Below are positions 45,168 to 52,102 of a stretch of DNA of 52,102 nucleotides, piece after piece. The stretch's first letter is position 1; each line of letters begins with the position of its first letter. Source of the DNA: Planctomycetota bacterium. Lineage in GTDB: Bacteria; Planctomycetota; Planctomycetia; Gemmatales; Gemmataceae. Under the pieces are notes generated by a model, which made no database searches, was not told where the DNA came from, and saw nothing but the letters and a program-made list of their open reading frames with translations. The stretch lies in the NCBI GenBank assembly GCA_016872595.1, contig VGZJ01000006.1, positions 1 to 52,102 of the forward strand. The letters are read 5' to 3'. The position numbers and the translations under genes are program-made.

Positions 45168-45593
45168 TCACCCCGAACGGAGTTCGCGACGCGCGGTGAT
45201 CTTCGGCAACGGTTGCGGTTGGTCGGTCACGAGCCGCGCGTAGACCAAGCGGCCCGGTTCCTGCTGGCGGGCCGTGGTGAGCGCACCGACTTCCGTTGTA
45301 TCCACCGCCACAACTTCCCCGTTGTGGAGCGCGACGTACTTCCCCGCGTACTGCTTCATCAGGTCCGGCAGCATCCGCTCGAAGGCATCGAACTCGGCCG
45401 CGAGTTGCGCGTTCGTCGGGCGCGACGGGAATGCCGTCGGCCCGTCGTCGGGCGGCAGCACGACCGTGAACTCGACGACCGGTTCGCAAACGACGATCTC
45501 CAGTTCGGCGTCACCGACGGGCACGTCGTCCGGCAGCGTGACCGTGACCTGCCGGTTTTCGGGCACGCGGGTCTTCACGCGAATCGCGGTCAT
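45168..45593 (-). CDS. DUF5678-like protein
   Basis: 141 residues starting at ATG 45593. The first half is a beta-rich segment (VKTRVPENRQVTVTLPDDVP) like the swapped-hairpin start of small antitoxin or partner proteins. The second half is LPDLMKQYAGKYVALHNGEV followed by VAVDTTEVGAL, the core of DUF5678, often found beside small aspartic-protease-like genes. It is probably cotranscribed with the protease gene after it. The function of the pair is unknown; a toxin-antitoxin or regulated-proteolysis role is speculation. Confidence 0.7.
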   Translation of the reverse strand: MTAIRVKTRVPENRQVTVTLPDDVPVGDAELEIVVCEPVVEFTVVLPPDDGPTAFPSRPTNAQLAAEFDAFERMLPDLMKQYAGKYVALHNGEVVAVDTTEVGALTTARQQEPGRLVYARLVTDQPQPLPKITARRELRSG

Positions 45594-45605
45594 GGCTTCT
45601 CCTTA

Positions 45606-45663
45606 TCAATCCCCGTGCGGGTGGACGGGCGCGGCCAGCGGCGGGTTCAGCAGGCTGCGGGCG
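45606..45663. repeat. 58-bp direct repeat at the genuine nadA 3' end
   Basis: Partner of 44724-44781. The stop of nadA is at its left edge (45606-45608). The two copies are in the same orientation, 882 bases apart. Confidence 0.95.
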
Positions 45664-46619
45664 AGCACGTCCTTCGCCTTGTCGAACTCCGGCTGCCACA
45701 GGATTTCCGGCGCGCCGGTCTTCATACAGTCGCGGACCTTTTCCAGCGTGTTCCGCGCCATGTGCGGGCACTTGTTGCACGAACAGGTGATGCCCGGCAC
45801 ACCGAGGTAGGTGTGCTGCGGGTAGCGGCGCTGAAGCTCCCACATCATGTTCGCTTCGGTCGCGACGAGGAACTCGGTCGGCTCGGTGTACGTGGCGACG
45901 TGCTTGATCATCGCCTCGGTGCCGCCGGCGTAGTCGGCCAGTTGCAGGATGTTCTGCGGGCACTCCGGGTGCGCGATGGTCTTCGCTTTTGGGTGTTCCT
46001 TCTTCTGCTTGATGAGGTCGACCACGCTAAAGATTTCGTGAACCATGCACGAGCCGTCCCAGAGGATCATCTCGCGCCCGGTCAGCTCTTGCAGGTAGCG
46101 CCCGAGGTGCTTGTCCGGCACGAAGAGGATCTCGTAGCCTTCCGGCACCTTGTTGCGAACCACGTCCTCCGCGTTGCCGCTGGTCACCACCCAGTCGGAG
46201 AGCGCCTTCACCTTTGCGGACGAGTTGATGTAGCAGACCGTTTGGAACTTGCGGCCGTTGATGCGGAGCCGCTCCTGATACGCCTCGAGCTTGTCCGCGG
46301 GGCAGGCGTCCACGAGGCTGCACCCGGCCTTAAGGTCGGGCAGCAGCACGCGCTTGGACGGGTTCAGCATCTTCGCGGTCTCGGCCATGAACAGCACGCC
46401 GCAGAACACGATGACCGGCGAATCGACCTTCGTGGCCTCGCGCGCGAGCTTGAGGCTGTCGCCGGTCACGTCGGCGAGCGCCTGAATCTCGCCCTCTTGG
46501 TAGTAGTGGGCGAGGATCGTCGCGCCGAGTTTCTTCTTGAGGTCGAGGATTTCGGCGGAGATGTCGTCGAGCGGGGCGGGCGACGGTGCGCGCGTCGCGC
46601 CGGCGGCAATAGCGGTCAC
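45606..46619 (-). CDS. nadA: Quinolinate synthase
   Basis: 337 residues from a GTG at 46619 with AAGGAG six bases ahead. It condenses iminoaspartate with dihydroxyacetone phosphate to quinolinate in NAD synthesis and carries an oxygen-sensitive [4Fe-4S] cluster. The three ligand cysteines are visible: [11 protein letters not shown] (C100), HPECPQN, and [26 protein letters not shown] and [20 protein letters not shown] are also diagnostic. The C-terminal 18 codons are duplicated downstream. nadB and nadC are not in the window. Confidence 0.95.
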   Translation of the reverse strand: MTAIAAGATRAPSPAPLDDISAEILDLKKKLGATILAHYYQEGEIQALADVTGDSLKLAREATKVDSPVIVFCGVLFMAETAKMLNPSKRVLLPDLKAGCSLVDACPADKLEAYQERLRINGRKFQTVCYINSSAKVKALSDWVVTSGNAEDVVRNKVPEGYEILFVPDKHLGRYLQELTGREMILWDGSCMVHEIFSVVDLIKQKKEHPKAKTIAHPECPQNILQLADYAGGTEAMIKHVATYTEPTEFLVATEANMMWELQRRYPQHTYLGVPGITCSCNKCPHMARNTLEKVRDCMKTGAPEILWQPEFDKAKDVLARSLLNPPLAAPVHPHGD

Positions 46620-46766
46620 GAGAGGCTCCTTGTTTTTACTGTGGCGGAGGGCCAACCCACGGGGCTCATCACCTGATACCGTCATGATAGGCTCGCGTAA
46701 CACCGAAGTGGCGCGAAAACGGGCGCGGAGGCCTGTTACGGGCGCGCGTTGTGAGGGCGGAACGCG

Positions 46767-46797
46767 CGCGGCCCGCCGGGTGAGCCGGCGGGCCGCG
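46767..46797 (-). terminator. GC hairpin downstream of the EF-hand gene
   Basis: A perfect 13-bp stem (cgcggcccgccgg / ccggcgggccgcg) with loop gtgag lies 26 bases past the EF-hand gene stop on the minus strand. No U-tract follows, but stability and position suit a terminator. Confidence 0.65.
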
Positions 46798-46822
46798 ACG
46801 ACGTTCGGAGGGTCACGCGCGG

Positions 46823-48091
46823 TTAGCGCCCGCCCTTGCTCCACGGGTTCTTCCTCTCTTCGCCCTTACCGCCGCCCCACGGGCTCTTCCGTTCTTCCTT
46901 GGAGGTGTCGCTGCCCTTGCCGCTGTCGCTCCCCTTCTCGCTGCCCTTGTTGCCCCATGTGAAGCCGCCACCCGGCCAACCCCCCTTGCCCTTGGTGTCC
47001 TTGCCGTCGCCGCCCTTGGTGTCGATCTTCTCGCCGATGCCCCAGTTGGTCGGGCGCACCGAGCCGTCGCTCTCGAGGTACGCGGTCACCTTGTCGTCGA
47101 TGTTCCGCAGGCGCGCGAACCGCAGGTACTCGTCGGCGGTGATGAGACCGTCGCCGTTGAGATCCATGTCGGTGAACTCTTTCATGTCGCGCTTGTCCTT
47201 GCGCCACTCGAACATTTCGATCTGGCCGTTCTTGTCGATGTCGAGGTCCTCGAACCACGAGGGCAGGTTTTTCGGGAGCTTGCCGTAGCGCATGGCGACG
47301 GGCTTCTCCTCTTCGGCGTCCTTCTTCTCGAACCGCTCGCGGCCCCAACCGCTGAAGTCGCCGCCCCAACCGCCGCCGGGGGTGCCGCCCCAGCCGCCCG
47401 ACTCGCTGCCCATCCCCATGCCGCGGTCGCGGCCCCAGCCGCCCATGCCGCGCTCGCTCATCCCGCCGCCGGGGGTCATCCCGCCGCCGGGGGCCATACC
47501 GCCGCTCCCGCCGTTGGCCGCGAACGACGCGCGGGCCTGTTCGCTGCGAGCGTGGTGGTCGAGGTACGCGGCCTTCGTCATGATACCGCTCTCGGGCAGC
47601 GGGATACCGCCGCCGCGCTCGGTCATGCCCTTGAGCATGGCCGCGGTCTGCGGCGGAATCTTGCTCAGGTCCACGCTATCGCCGCTGCTGCCGGTGAGCC
47701 GCTGGAGGAAGCCCCATGCCATTTCGGGGTCCATACTGCCGCGGCGCTGGCCACTCATGCCGCCCCCGCTCGGTCCCATCCCGCCGCCCCCCGGCCCCAT
47801 GCCGCCACTGGGCGCGCCGAAGCCGCTACCGCCCGGAGGCGCGCCACCGCCGCCTTCGGGCCGCTTGAAGGTGAACCCGCCACCGCCGCTGGGGTCGCCA
47901 CCGCCCTCGGGGCGCTTGAAGGTAAAGCCGCCGCCACCGGACGGCGCGCCGAAGCCGCCACCCTTGTCGCTGCCGCTGCCCTTACCGCCGCTCTTGCCGC
48001 CGAAGCCACCCGGTTGGGCCAGCGTGTGCGCGGGATCGAGCACCACGACCAGAGCCAGCAGGCCAGAAAAGGCGAGCCATTTCTTCCACAT
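46823..48091 (-). CDS. Exported Gly-rich EF-hand protein
   Basis: 422 residues. A Sec signal ([22 protein letters not shown] region) leads into Gly/Ser/Pro-rich sequence with a duplicated module ([14 protein letters not shown] twice) and GGGM repeats. A folded part near residues 250-340 has two EF-hands: [15 protein letters not shown] and [15 protein letters not shown], both with acidic residues at calcium positions. The C-terminus is again Gly/Lys/Ser-rich ([17 protein letters not shown]). Probably a calcium-binding envelope or extracellular protein; such EF-hand proteins are frequent in planctomycetes. Partner unknown. Confidence 0.85.
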   Translation of the reverse strand: MWKKWLAFSGLLALVVVLDPAHTLAQPGGFGGKSGGKGSGSDKGGGFGAPSGGGGFTFKRPEGGGDPSGGGGFTFKRPEGGGGAPPGGSGFGAPSGGMGPGGGGMGPSGGGMSGQRRGSMDPEMAWGFLQRLTGSSGDSVDLSKIPPQTAAMLKGMTERGGGIPLPESGIMTKAAYLDHHARSEQARASFAANGGSGGMAPGGGMTPGGGMSERGMGGWGRDRGMGMGSESGGWGGTPGGGWGGDFSGWGRERFEKKDAEEEKPVAMRYGKLPKNLPSWFEDLDIDKNGQIEMFEWRKDKRDMKEFTDMDLNGDGLITADEYLRFARLRNIDDKVTAYLESDGSVRPTNWGIGEKIDTKGGDGKDTKGKGGWPGGGFTWGNKGSEKGSDSGKGSDTSKEERKSPWGGGKGEERKNPWSKGGR

Positions 48092-48129
48092 GACGAAACC
48101 CCGGAACAGGGTAGACCTTGTCAACAATG

Positions 48130-48159
48130 ATATTAACTCAACGGGGCGCGTGGTGTCAC
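48130..48159 (-). promoter_or_regulatory. Possible promoter of the EF-hand gene
   Basis: On the minus strand GTGACA (48159-48154) and TAATAT (48135-48130) are separated by 18 bases, about 40 bases upstream of the start codon. The region is locally AT-rich. Confidence 0.35.
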
Positions 48160-48315
48160 GTAACATTCGGCCGTGTCTCATGCGCTTTTCAGAATATCGC
48201 CCCGCGGTCGGTCCGGAAGTATGTAAACGGAAGCCGCATCCGGCGGAAGACCGAACCGCTGGCGCACGGGCGGTTCGCCTTGTTTTCCGCGCGGGCACCC
48301 GAGAACATCTGGGGC

Positions 48316-49143
48316 ATGCTGTTCGAGTCCGCACACGTGCGCGTCACCGCCGAGTACGGCGTCGGGACGCTGTGGCTGGCGTTCCCCGGCGCGCCGGTCA
48401 ACGCCCTCGACGCGCCGCGCCTCACCGAACTGAGCGCCGCGGTCGCGGCAATCGAGCGCGACCCGTTCCTAAACGTCCTCGTCGTGCGCTCCGCGAAGCC
48501 CGCCGGGTTCTGCGCCGGGTTGCACCCCGGCGCGGCCGACGTGAGCGACCGCGTCGCGTTCGCGGCGCACGGCCAGCGCGCGCTGGCGCGGCTCGCGGCG
48601 GTCCCGTTCGTTACGGTCGCGTTCATCGACGGGCCGTGCCTCGGCGCGGGCTTGGAACTGGCGCTGGCGTGCGACCGTCGCGTGTGCGTCGCGACCCCGG
48701 CGACGCACCTCGGCTTCCCGCAGCGGTTCACCTGCTTCGGCGGCGGCCCGCGCCTGCGCCAGCGCCTCGGTCGAAAGGCGCAGGCGCTCATCGAATCCGG
48801 GCACACGCTTTCGGGGCGCGAGGCGCTGGCGCTGGGACTGGTGGACCGCGCGTGCTGCGCGCGCCGCGCGAAGATCGAGCTGCGCACGGTCCTCGACGAA
48901 CTGGAGCGCCGCCCGCGCGTGCCCGTTCGCGTGCCGGACGAGAGCGGCTTCGCGCACGAGCGCACCGCCTTCGCGCAAATCGACCTGACAGCGGGAGCCG
49001 CGAGCGGGAGCGCGCGGGCACTGAGTACCGACGCGCTCCTCGCGCGCGGGTTCATCACCCCGCTGGAAGCGGAGCAGATGCGCGCCGCCGCGTCGAGGCC
49101 GCCAGCGGCCGGGCCGTCCGATACCATCCGCCGGGCCGCGTGA
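48316..49143 (+). CDS. Enoyl-CoA hydratase/isomerase family protein
   Basis: 275 residues. The crotonase fold is indicated by APVNALDAPRLTELSAAV, VLVVRSAKPAGFCAGLHPGA (oxyanion hole), FIDGPCLGAGLELALACD and THLGFPQRF. The usual acidic catalytic residues of true hydratases are not obvious (CFGGGPRLRQRLG at the second position), so a different reaction is possible. The start at 48316 is the first ATG consistent with the fold; the open frame extends further back. The next gene begins one base after its stop. Confidence 0.8.
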   Translation: MLFESAHVRVTAEYGVGTLWLAFPGAPVNALDAPRLTELSAAVAAIERDPFLNVLVVRSAKPAGFCAGLHPGAADVSDRVAFAAHGQRALARLAAVPFVTVAFIDGPCLGAGLELALACDRRVCVATPATHLGFPQRFTCFGGGPRLRQRLGRKAQALIESGHTLSGREALALGLVDRACCARRAKIELRTVLDELERRPRVPVRVPDESGFAHERTAFAQIDLTAGAASGSARALSTDALLARGFITPLEAEQMRAAASRPPAAGPSDTIRRAA

Positions 49144-49144
49144 C

Positions 49145-49885
49145 ATGGACGAGAAACCCCGACTCAGGCTCGCGCCGGCGCGCGAGCGCGCCGTGCCGAT
49201 CAACGACCGCCTCGCCCCGCTGTACCCGCGGTTCGAGGGGCTGGACCACGACGGCCCGCTGCAACTGCTGGTCGCGGTCGTCCTGTCGGCGCAGTGTACC
49301 GACGCGCGTGTCAACACCATCACGCCGGGGCTGTTCGCGCGGTTCAACACCGCCCGCGCGTTCGCCGAGTGCGACATCAAAGAGCTTGAACAACTCATCA
49401 AGCCGAGCGGGTACTACAAGAGCAAGGCGAAGAACATTCGCGCGTGCTGCGCCCAACTGGTCGCGCGCTTCGGCGGCGAAGTCCCGTCGGGCCTCGACGA
49501 CCTCGTTTCGCTCCCCGGCGTCGGGCGCAAGACCGCGAACGTGATCCGCGGGCACGCCTTCGCCACACCCGGCATCACCGTCGATACGCACGTCGGCCGG
49601 CTCTCGCGGCGCTTGGGCCTGACGCGCCACAACGACCCGGTAAAGGTGGAACTGGCGCTAGCGGAGATCGTGCCGGAACCGGAGTGGCTGCACTTCAGCG
49701 GCCGGCTCATCATGCACGGCCGCAAGGTGTGCCTCGCGCGCAAGCCGCGCTGCGCCGACTGCGCCGTCGCCGACCTGTGCCCAAAGGTCGGCGTTCCGCC
49801 GACAAGTCGCACGTCGACAGGTCCGAAAGTCGTAAAGTCGAAGACAGCGAAGGGCGCGCGCCCCGACGCGCCTTCGTCCCACTGA
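49145..49885 (+). CDS. nth: Endonuclease III (DNA glycosylase/AP lyase)
   Basis: 246 residues. It removes oxidised pyrimidines and cuts abasic sites in base excision repair. The helix-hairpin-helix LPGVGRKTANV contains the catalytic Lys, VDTHVGRLSRRLGL contains the catalytic Asp, and the [4Fe-4S] loop reads C-LARKPR-C-AD-C-AVADL-C. The last roughly 30 residues (SRTSTGPKVVKSKTAKGARP) come from repeat-like DNA and are not family sequence. Confidence 0.95.
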   Translation: MDEKPRLRLAPARERAVPINDRLAPLYPRFEGLDHDGPLQLLVAVVLSAQCTDARVNTITPGLFARFNTARAFAECDIKELEQLIKPSGYYKSKAKNIRACCAQLVARFGGEVPSGLDDLVSLPGVGRKTANVIRGHAFATPGITVDTHVGRLSRRLGLTRHNDPVKVELALAEIVPEPEWLHFSGRLIMHGRKVCLARKPRCADCAVADLCPKVGVPPTSRTSTGPKVVKSKTAKGARPDAPSSH

Positions 49886-49912
49886 CTTGGGACTTTACGA
49901 CATGCGACTTGA
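49808..49912. repeat. Weak inverted repeat spanning the nth end and pepT start
   Basis: Words aagtcgca-gtcg and gtaaagtc near 49803-49840 reappear inverted as gactttacgacatgcgactt near 49890-49911. The tcgtaa-gtcg wording resembles element K at 35352. The right arm contains the pepT ATG and part of its first codons. Confidence 0.5.
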
Positions 49913-51140
49913 GACCCCGACGTTGCTCGAGCGGTTCCTGCGGTACGTCCGCATCGACACGAAAGCGGACGAGAAGTCCGCGTCGTACCCCAGTTCGCCC
50001 GGTCAGCTCGTGCTCGGCAAAATGCTGCGCGACGAGTTGCTCGCGCTCGGGCTGACGGACGCGGTGCAGAACGAGTACGGCCTCGTGTTCGCCACCGTGC
50101 CGGGCAACGTCGCGGGCGCGCCGACGATTGCCTTCAACGCGCACGTGGACACCAACCCGGAGAACAGCGGCAAGGACGTGAACCCGCAGGTGATTCGCGA
50201 CTACCAAGGCGGCGACATCACCCTGCCCAAAGACCCCTCGAAGGTGATCCGCGTCGCGCAGAACCCGGAGCTGGACGCGCTCCGCGGCAAGACCGTCATC
50301 ACCACCGACGGCACCACGCTGCTGGGCGCGGACGACAAGGCCGGCCTCGCGGTCATCATGGAGGCCGCGCGCATCCTGACCGAGAACCCCGCGATCCCGC
50401 ACGGCCCGGTGCGGATCGTGTTCACCTGCGACGAGGAGATCGGCTACGGCGTCAAGCACCTCGAACCGGCGCAGATCGGCGCGGTGGTCGCGTACACGCT
50501 CGACGGCGCGGGCAGCGGCGAGATCGAGGACGAGACGTTCAGCGCCGACGCCGCGACCGTCACCGTCACCGGCGTAAACATTCACCCCTCGATCGGGAAG
50601 GGGCGGATGGTGAACGCGGTGCGCCTGTCCGCGATGTTCCTCGACCGCTTGCCGAAGCGTCGCATGAGTCCCGAAACGACGGACGGGCGCGACGGGTTCC
50701 TGCACCCGCTGACCATCGAGGGCGGCACCGGCGAGGTGAAGATCGGGTTCCTGCTGCGCTCGTTCGACACCGCCGAACTCGCGGCGCAGGCCGACCTGCT
50801 GCGCGAGATCGCGCGCCAAGTGGAGCGCGACTTCCCCGAGGCGCGCGTGCGCGTGGACGTGCGCAAGCAGTACCGCAACATGAAGGACGGGATCGCGAAG
50901 TTGCCGCAAGCGGTGACGTTCGCGGCCAAGGCGACCCGCCGCGCCGGGATGGAGCCGAAGCACAAGATCATTCGCGGCGGCACGGACGGTTCGCAGCTGA
51001 CCGAGAAGGGGTTGCCGACGCCGAACCTCTCGACCGGCGAACACAACCCGCACTCGCCGCTCGAGTGGACGTGCCTCGAAGAAATGGAAGCCGCGGTGCG
51101 CGTGGTGGTGGAGCTGTGTCAGGTCTGGGCCGGGAAGTAG
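49902..51140 (+). CDS. pepT: Tripeptide aminopeptidase (peptidase T)
   Basis: 412 residues from the ATG at 49902; an in-frame TTG at 49887 is inside repeat DNA. The M20 metal sites are IAFNAHVDTNPENSG, LLGADDKAGLAVIMEAARIL and VFTCDEEIGYGV, followed by YTLDGAGSGEIEDETFSADA, GVNIHPSIGKGRMVNAVRLS and IRGGTDGSQLTEKGLPTPNL. It releases N-terminal residues from tripeptides in the cytoplasm. Intact and of normal length. Confidence 0.93.
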   Translation: MRLETPTLLERFLRYVRIDTKADEKSASYPSSPGQLVLGKMLRDELLALGLTDAVQNEYGLVFATVPGNVAGAPTIAFNAHVDTNPENSGKDVNPQVIRDYQGGDITLPKDPSKVIRVAQNPELDALRGKTVITTDGTTLLGADDKAGLAVIMEAARILTENPAIPHGPVRIVFTCDEEIGYGVKHLEPAQIGAVVAYTLDGAGSGEIEDETFSADAATVTVTGVNIHPSIGKGRMVNAVRLSAMFLDRLPKRRMSPETTDGRDGFLHPLTIEGGTGEVKIGFLLRSFDTAELAAQADLLREIARQVERDFPEARVRVDVRKQYRNMKDGIAKLPQAVTFAAKATRRAGMEPKHKIIRGGTDGSQLTEKGLPTPNLSTGEHNPHSPLEWTCLEEMEAAVRVVVELCQVWAGK

Positions 51141-51167
51141 CGCGCGCCGGCGGCGCGCCCTTCGCGC

Positions 51168-52097
51168 CTACCACATGACGCGCGGCGTCAGCGCCGGGGA
51201 GTTGGGGAGCGCGGGCCAGTACACGCGCACCTGTGTGCCCCAACCCACTTCCGATTCGACCTCGATGTGCCCCAGCGATCCGGCCACCGCGTCGGCCACG
51301 ATCGCGAGGCCGAGGCCGTGGCCGTGGCCGCGCGGCCCCTTCGTGGTGAAGTACGCGCGGAACATCTGGTCGCGCACCTCCGGGGTCATGCCCGGCCCGT
51401 TGTCGATCACGGTCACCACGACGTAGCGCCCCGGCGCGCGGTCCTTGGGCCAGTTCGCGCGGCCCGGTTCCACCGTAACGAGCGCGGCCCGCACCGTCAC
51501 CACGCCGACGCCCGCGCCCTTCCCCTCGGTGGCGTCGCGCGCGTTCTGCACGAGGTTGATCAGCACGCGGTCGAACTGGGCCGGGTCGGCGCGCACCAGC
51601 GGCAGGTGCGGCGCGAGGTCGAAATCGACGGGCACGGCCTTACCCGCGAGCCGGCGCAGGACCGGCTCCAGCGCGAGCACCGCGGCCCCGGCGTCGAACG
51701 GGGCCGGCTGCGCCGGGCCGGGCTTGCCCGCGCTCAGGAGCTTGCGGCTCAGGAGCGCGACCGTGTGCGCCGCGCGGGCCACGGCCTCGGCGGTCTCGCG
51801 GTGCGGGTGCCCCTCCGGCAGGGCCTCGCGGATCAGGTCCGCGTTCCCGACGATCACCCCGAACAGGTTGTTGAAGTCGTGGGCGATGCCCGCGGCCATG
51901 CGCCCGGTGGCGGCGAGGTCGGCCGCGCCGCGGAGCGCGCCATCGGCCTCGGCCGCGCGGCGCTCGGCCCCCGCGAGCCGGGCCGCGAGGTCGCGGGCCG
52001 CCCCGTCCTCGTGCGCGCGGGCCAGTTCCACCGCGGCGCGCGGCGCGAGCGCCTTGAGCACCGCGCGGGGGTCGGCGTCCGGGGTGAAGGCGCTCAT
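51168..52097 (-). CDS. Sensor histidine kinase, catalytic part (probably 5'-truncated by the window)
   Basis: At least 309 residues. The H-box is MAAGIAHDFNNLFGVIVGNA, the N-box LINLVQNARDA, G1 DNGPGM, F-box FRAYFTTKGPRG and G2 GHGLGLAIV, so both phosphoacceptor and ATPase regions look intact. The segment before the H-box (DPRAVLKALAPRAAVELARA) looks like the end of a GAF-type sensor followed by a coiled coil, so the true start is probably to the right of the window and the ATG at 52097 internal. No response regulator gene is seen. Confidence 0.88.
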   Translation of the reverse strand: MSAFTPDADPRAVLKALAPRAAVELARAHEDGAARDLAARLAGAERRAAEADGALRGAADLAATGRMAAGIAHDFNNLFGVIVGNADLIREALPEGHPHRETAEAVARAAHTVALLSRKLLSAGKPGPAQPAPFDAGAAVLALEPVLRRLAGKAVPVDFDLAPHLPLVRADPAQFDRVLINLVQNARDATEGKGAGVGVVTVRAALVTVEPGRANWPKDRAPGRYVVVTVIDNGPGMTPEVRDQMFRAYFTTKGPRGHGHGLGLAIVADAVAGSLGHIEVESEVGWGTQVRVYWPALPNSPALTPRVMW

Positions 52098-52102
52098 GCC
52101 GG

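Overview
The window is high-GC DNA from a planctomycete, most likely of the Gemmataceae. The markers are a PVC-type membrane-bound dehydrogenase with a heme-binding domain, a DUF1559 pseudopilin-type protein paired with a transthyretin-like lipoprotein, a TIGR02996 repeat-companion protein, a membrane VWA protein, a stand-alone EF-G, a Ser/Thr kinase fused to REC and HD-GYP, and many proteins with lipoprotein or Sec signals. This placement rests on reading protein families, not on a database search.

Layout. 1-5005: the start of an IS-type transposase gene at the left edge, then a secreted dehydrogenase and a membrane-anchored alpha/beta hydrolase. 5223-9866: EF-G, a small membrane protein and arginine decarboxylase SpeA. 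10013-18060: DUF1559 protein, lipoprotein, GlgC, VWA protein and the kinase-REC-HD-GYP protein. 18422-24463: LigD-type phosphoesterase, SmpB, and a surface-polysaccharide group (glycosyltransferase, tandem LPS-type kinase, metallopeptidase lipoprotein, HldD). 24547-31754: separate CoaB and CoaC, an RraA-type protein, MlrC-type M81 peptidase, Asd, TruA and AroA. 31859-42584: small and membrane proteins, SDR, parvulin PPIase, tartrate/malate-type dehydrogenase, ScpB, bestrophin, and secreted or hypothetical proteins. 42661-45593 is an accessory patch: a frameshifted TIGR02996 gene, a dead VapC-type toxin/antitoxin pair, and a DUF5678/retropepsin-like pair bracketed by a 58-bp direct repeat copied from the end of nadA. 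45606-52097: NadA, EF-hand protein, enoyl-CoA hydratase-like protein, Nth, PepT and a histidine kinase.

The most striking feature is a set of about fourteen long inverted-repeat elements, mostly between genes. In at least seven of them each arm is itself a hairpin, so one element could fold as one long hairpin or as two short ones. Two of these sit in frame inside coding sequences (a glycosyltransferase and a tandem kinase), and others supply stop codons or protein ends. Two related copies at 31751 and 38320 differ by a change that preserves pairing within the arm. These elements, the nadA-derived direct repeat and the kinase-REC-HD-GYP fusion are the best candidates for something under-described. 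Most of the rest is ordinary chromosomal housekeeping.
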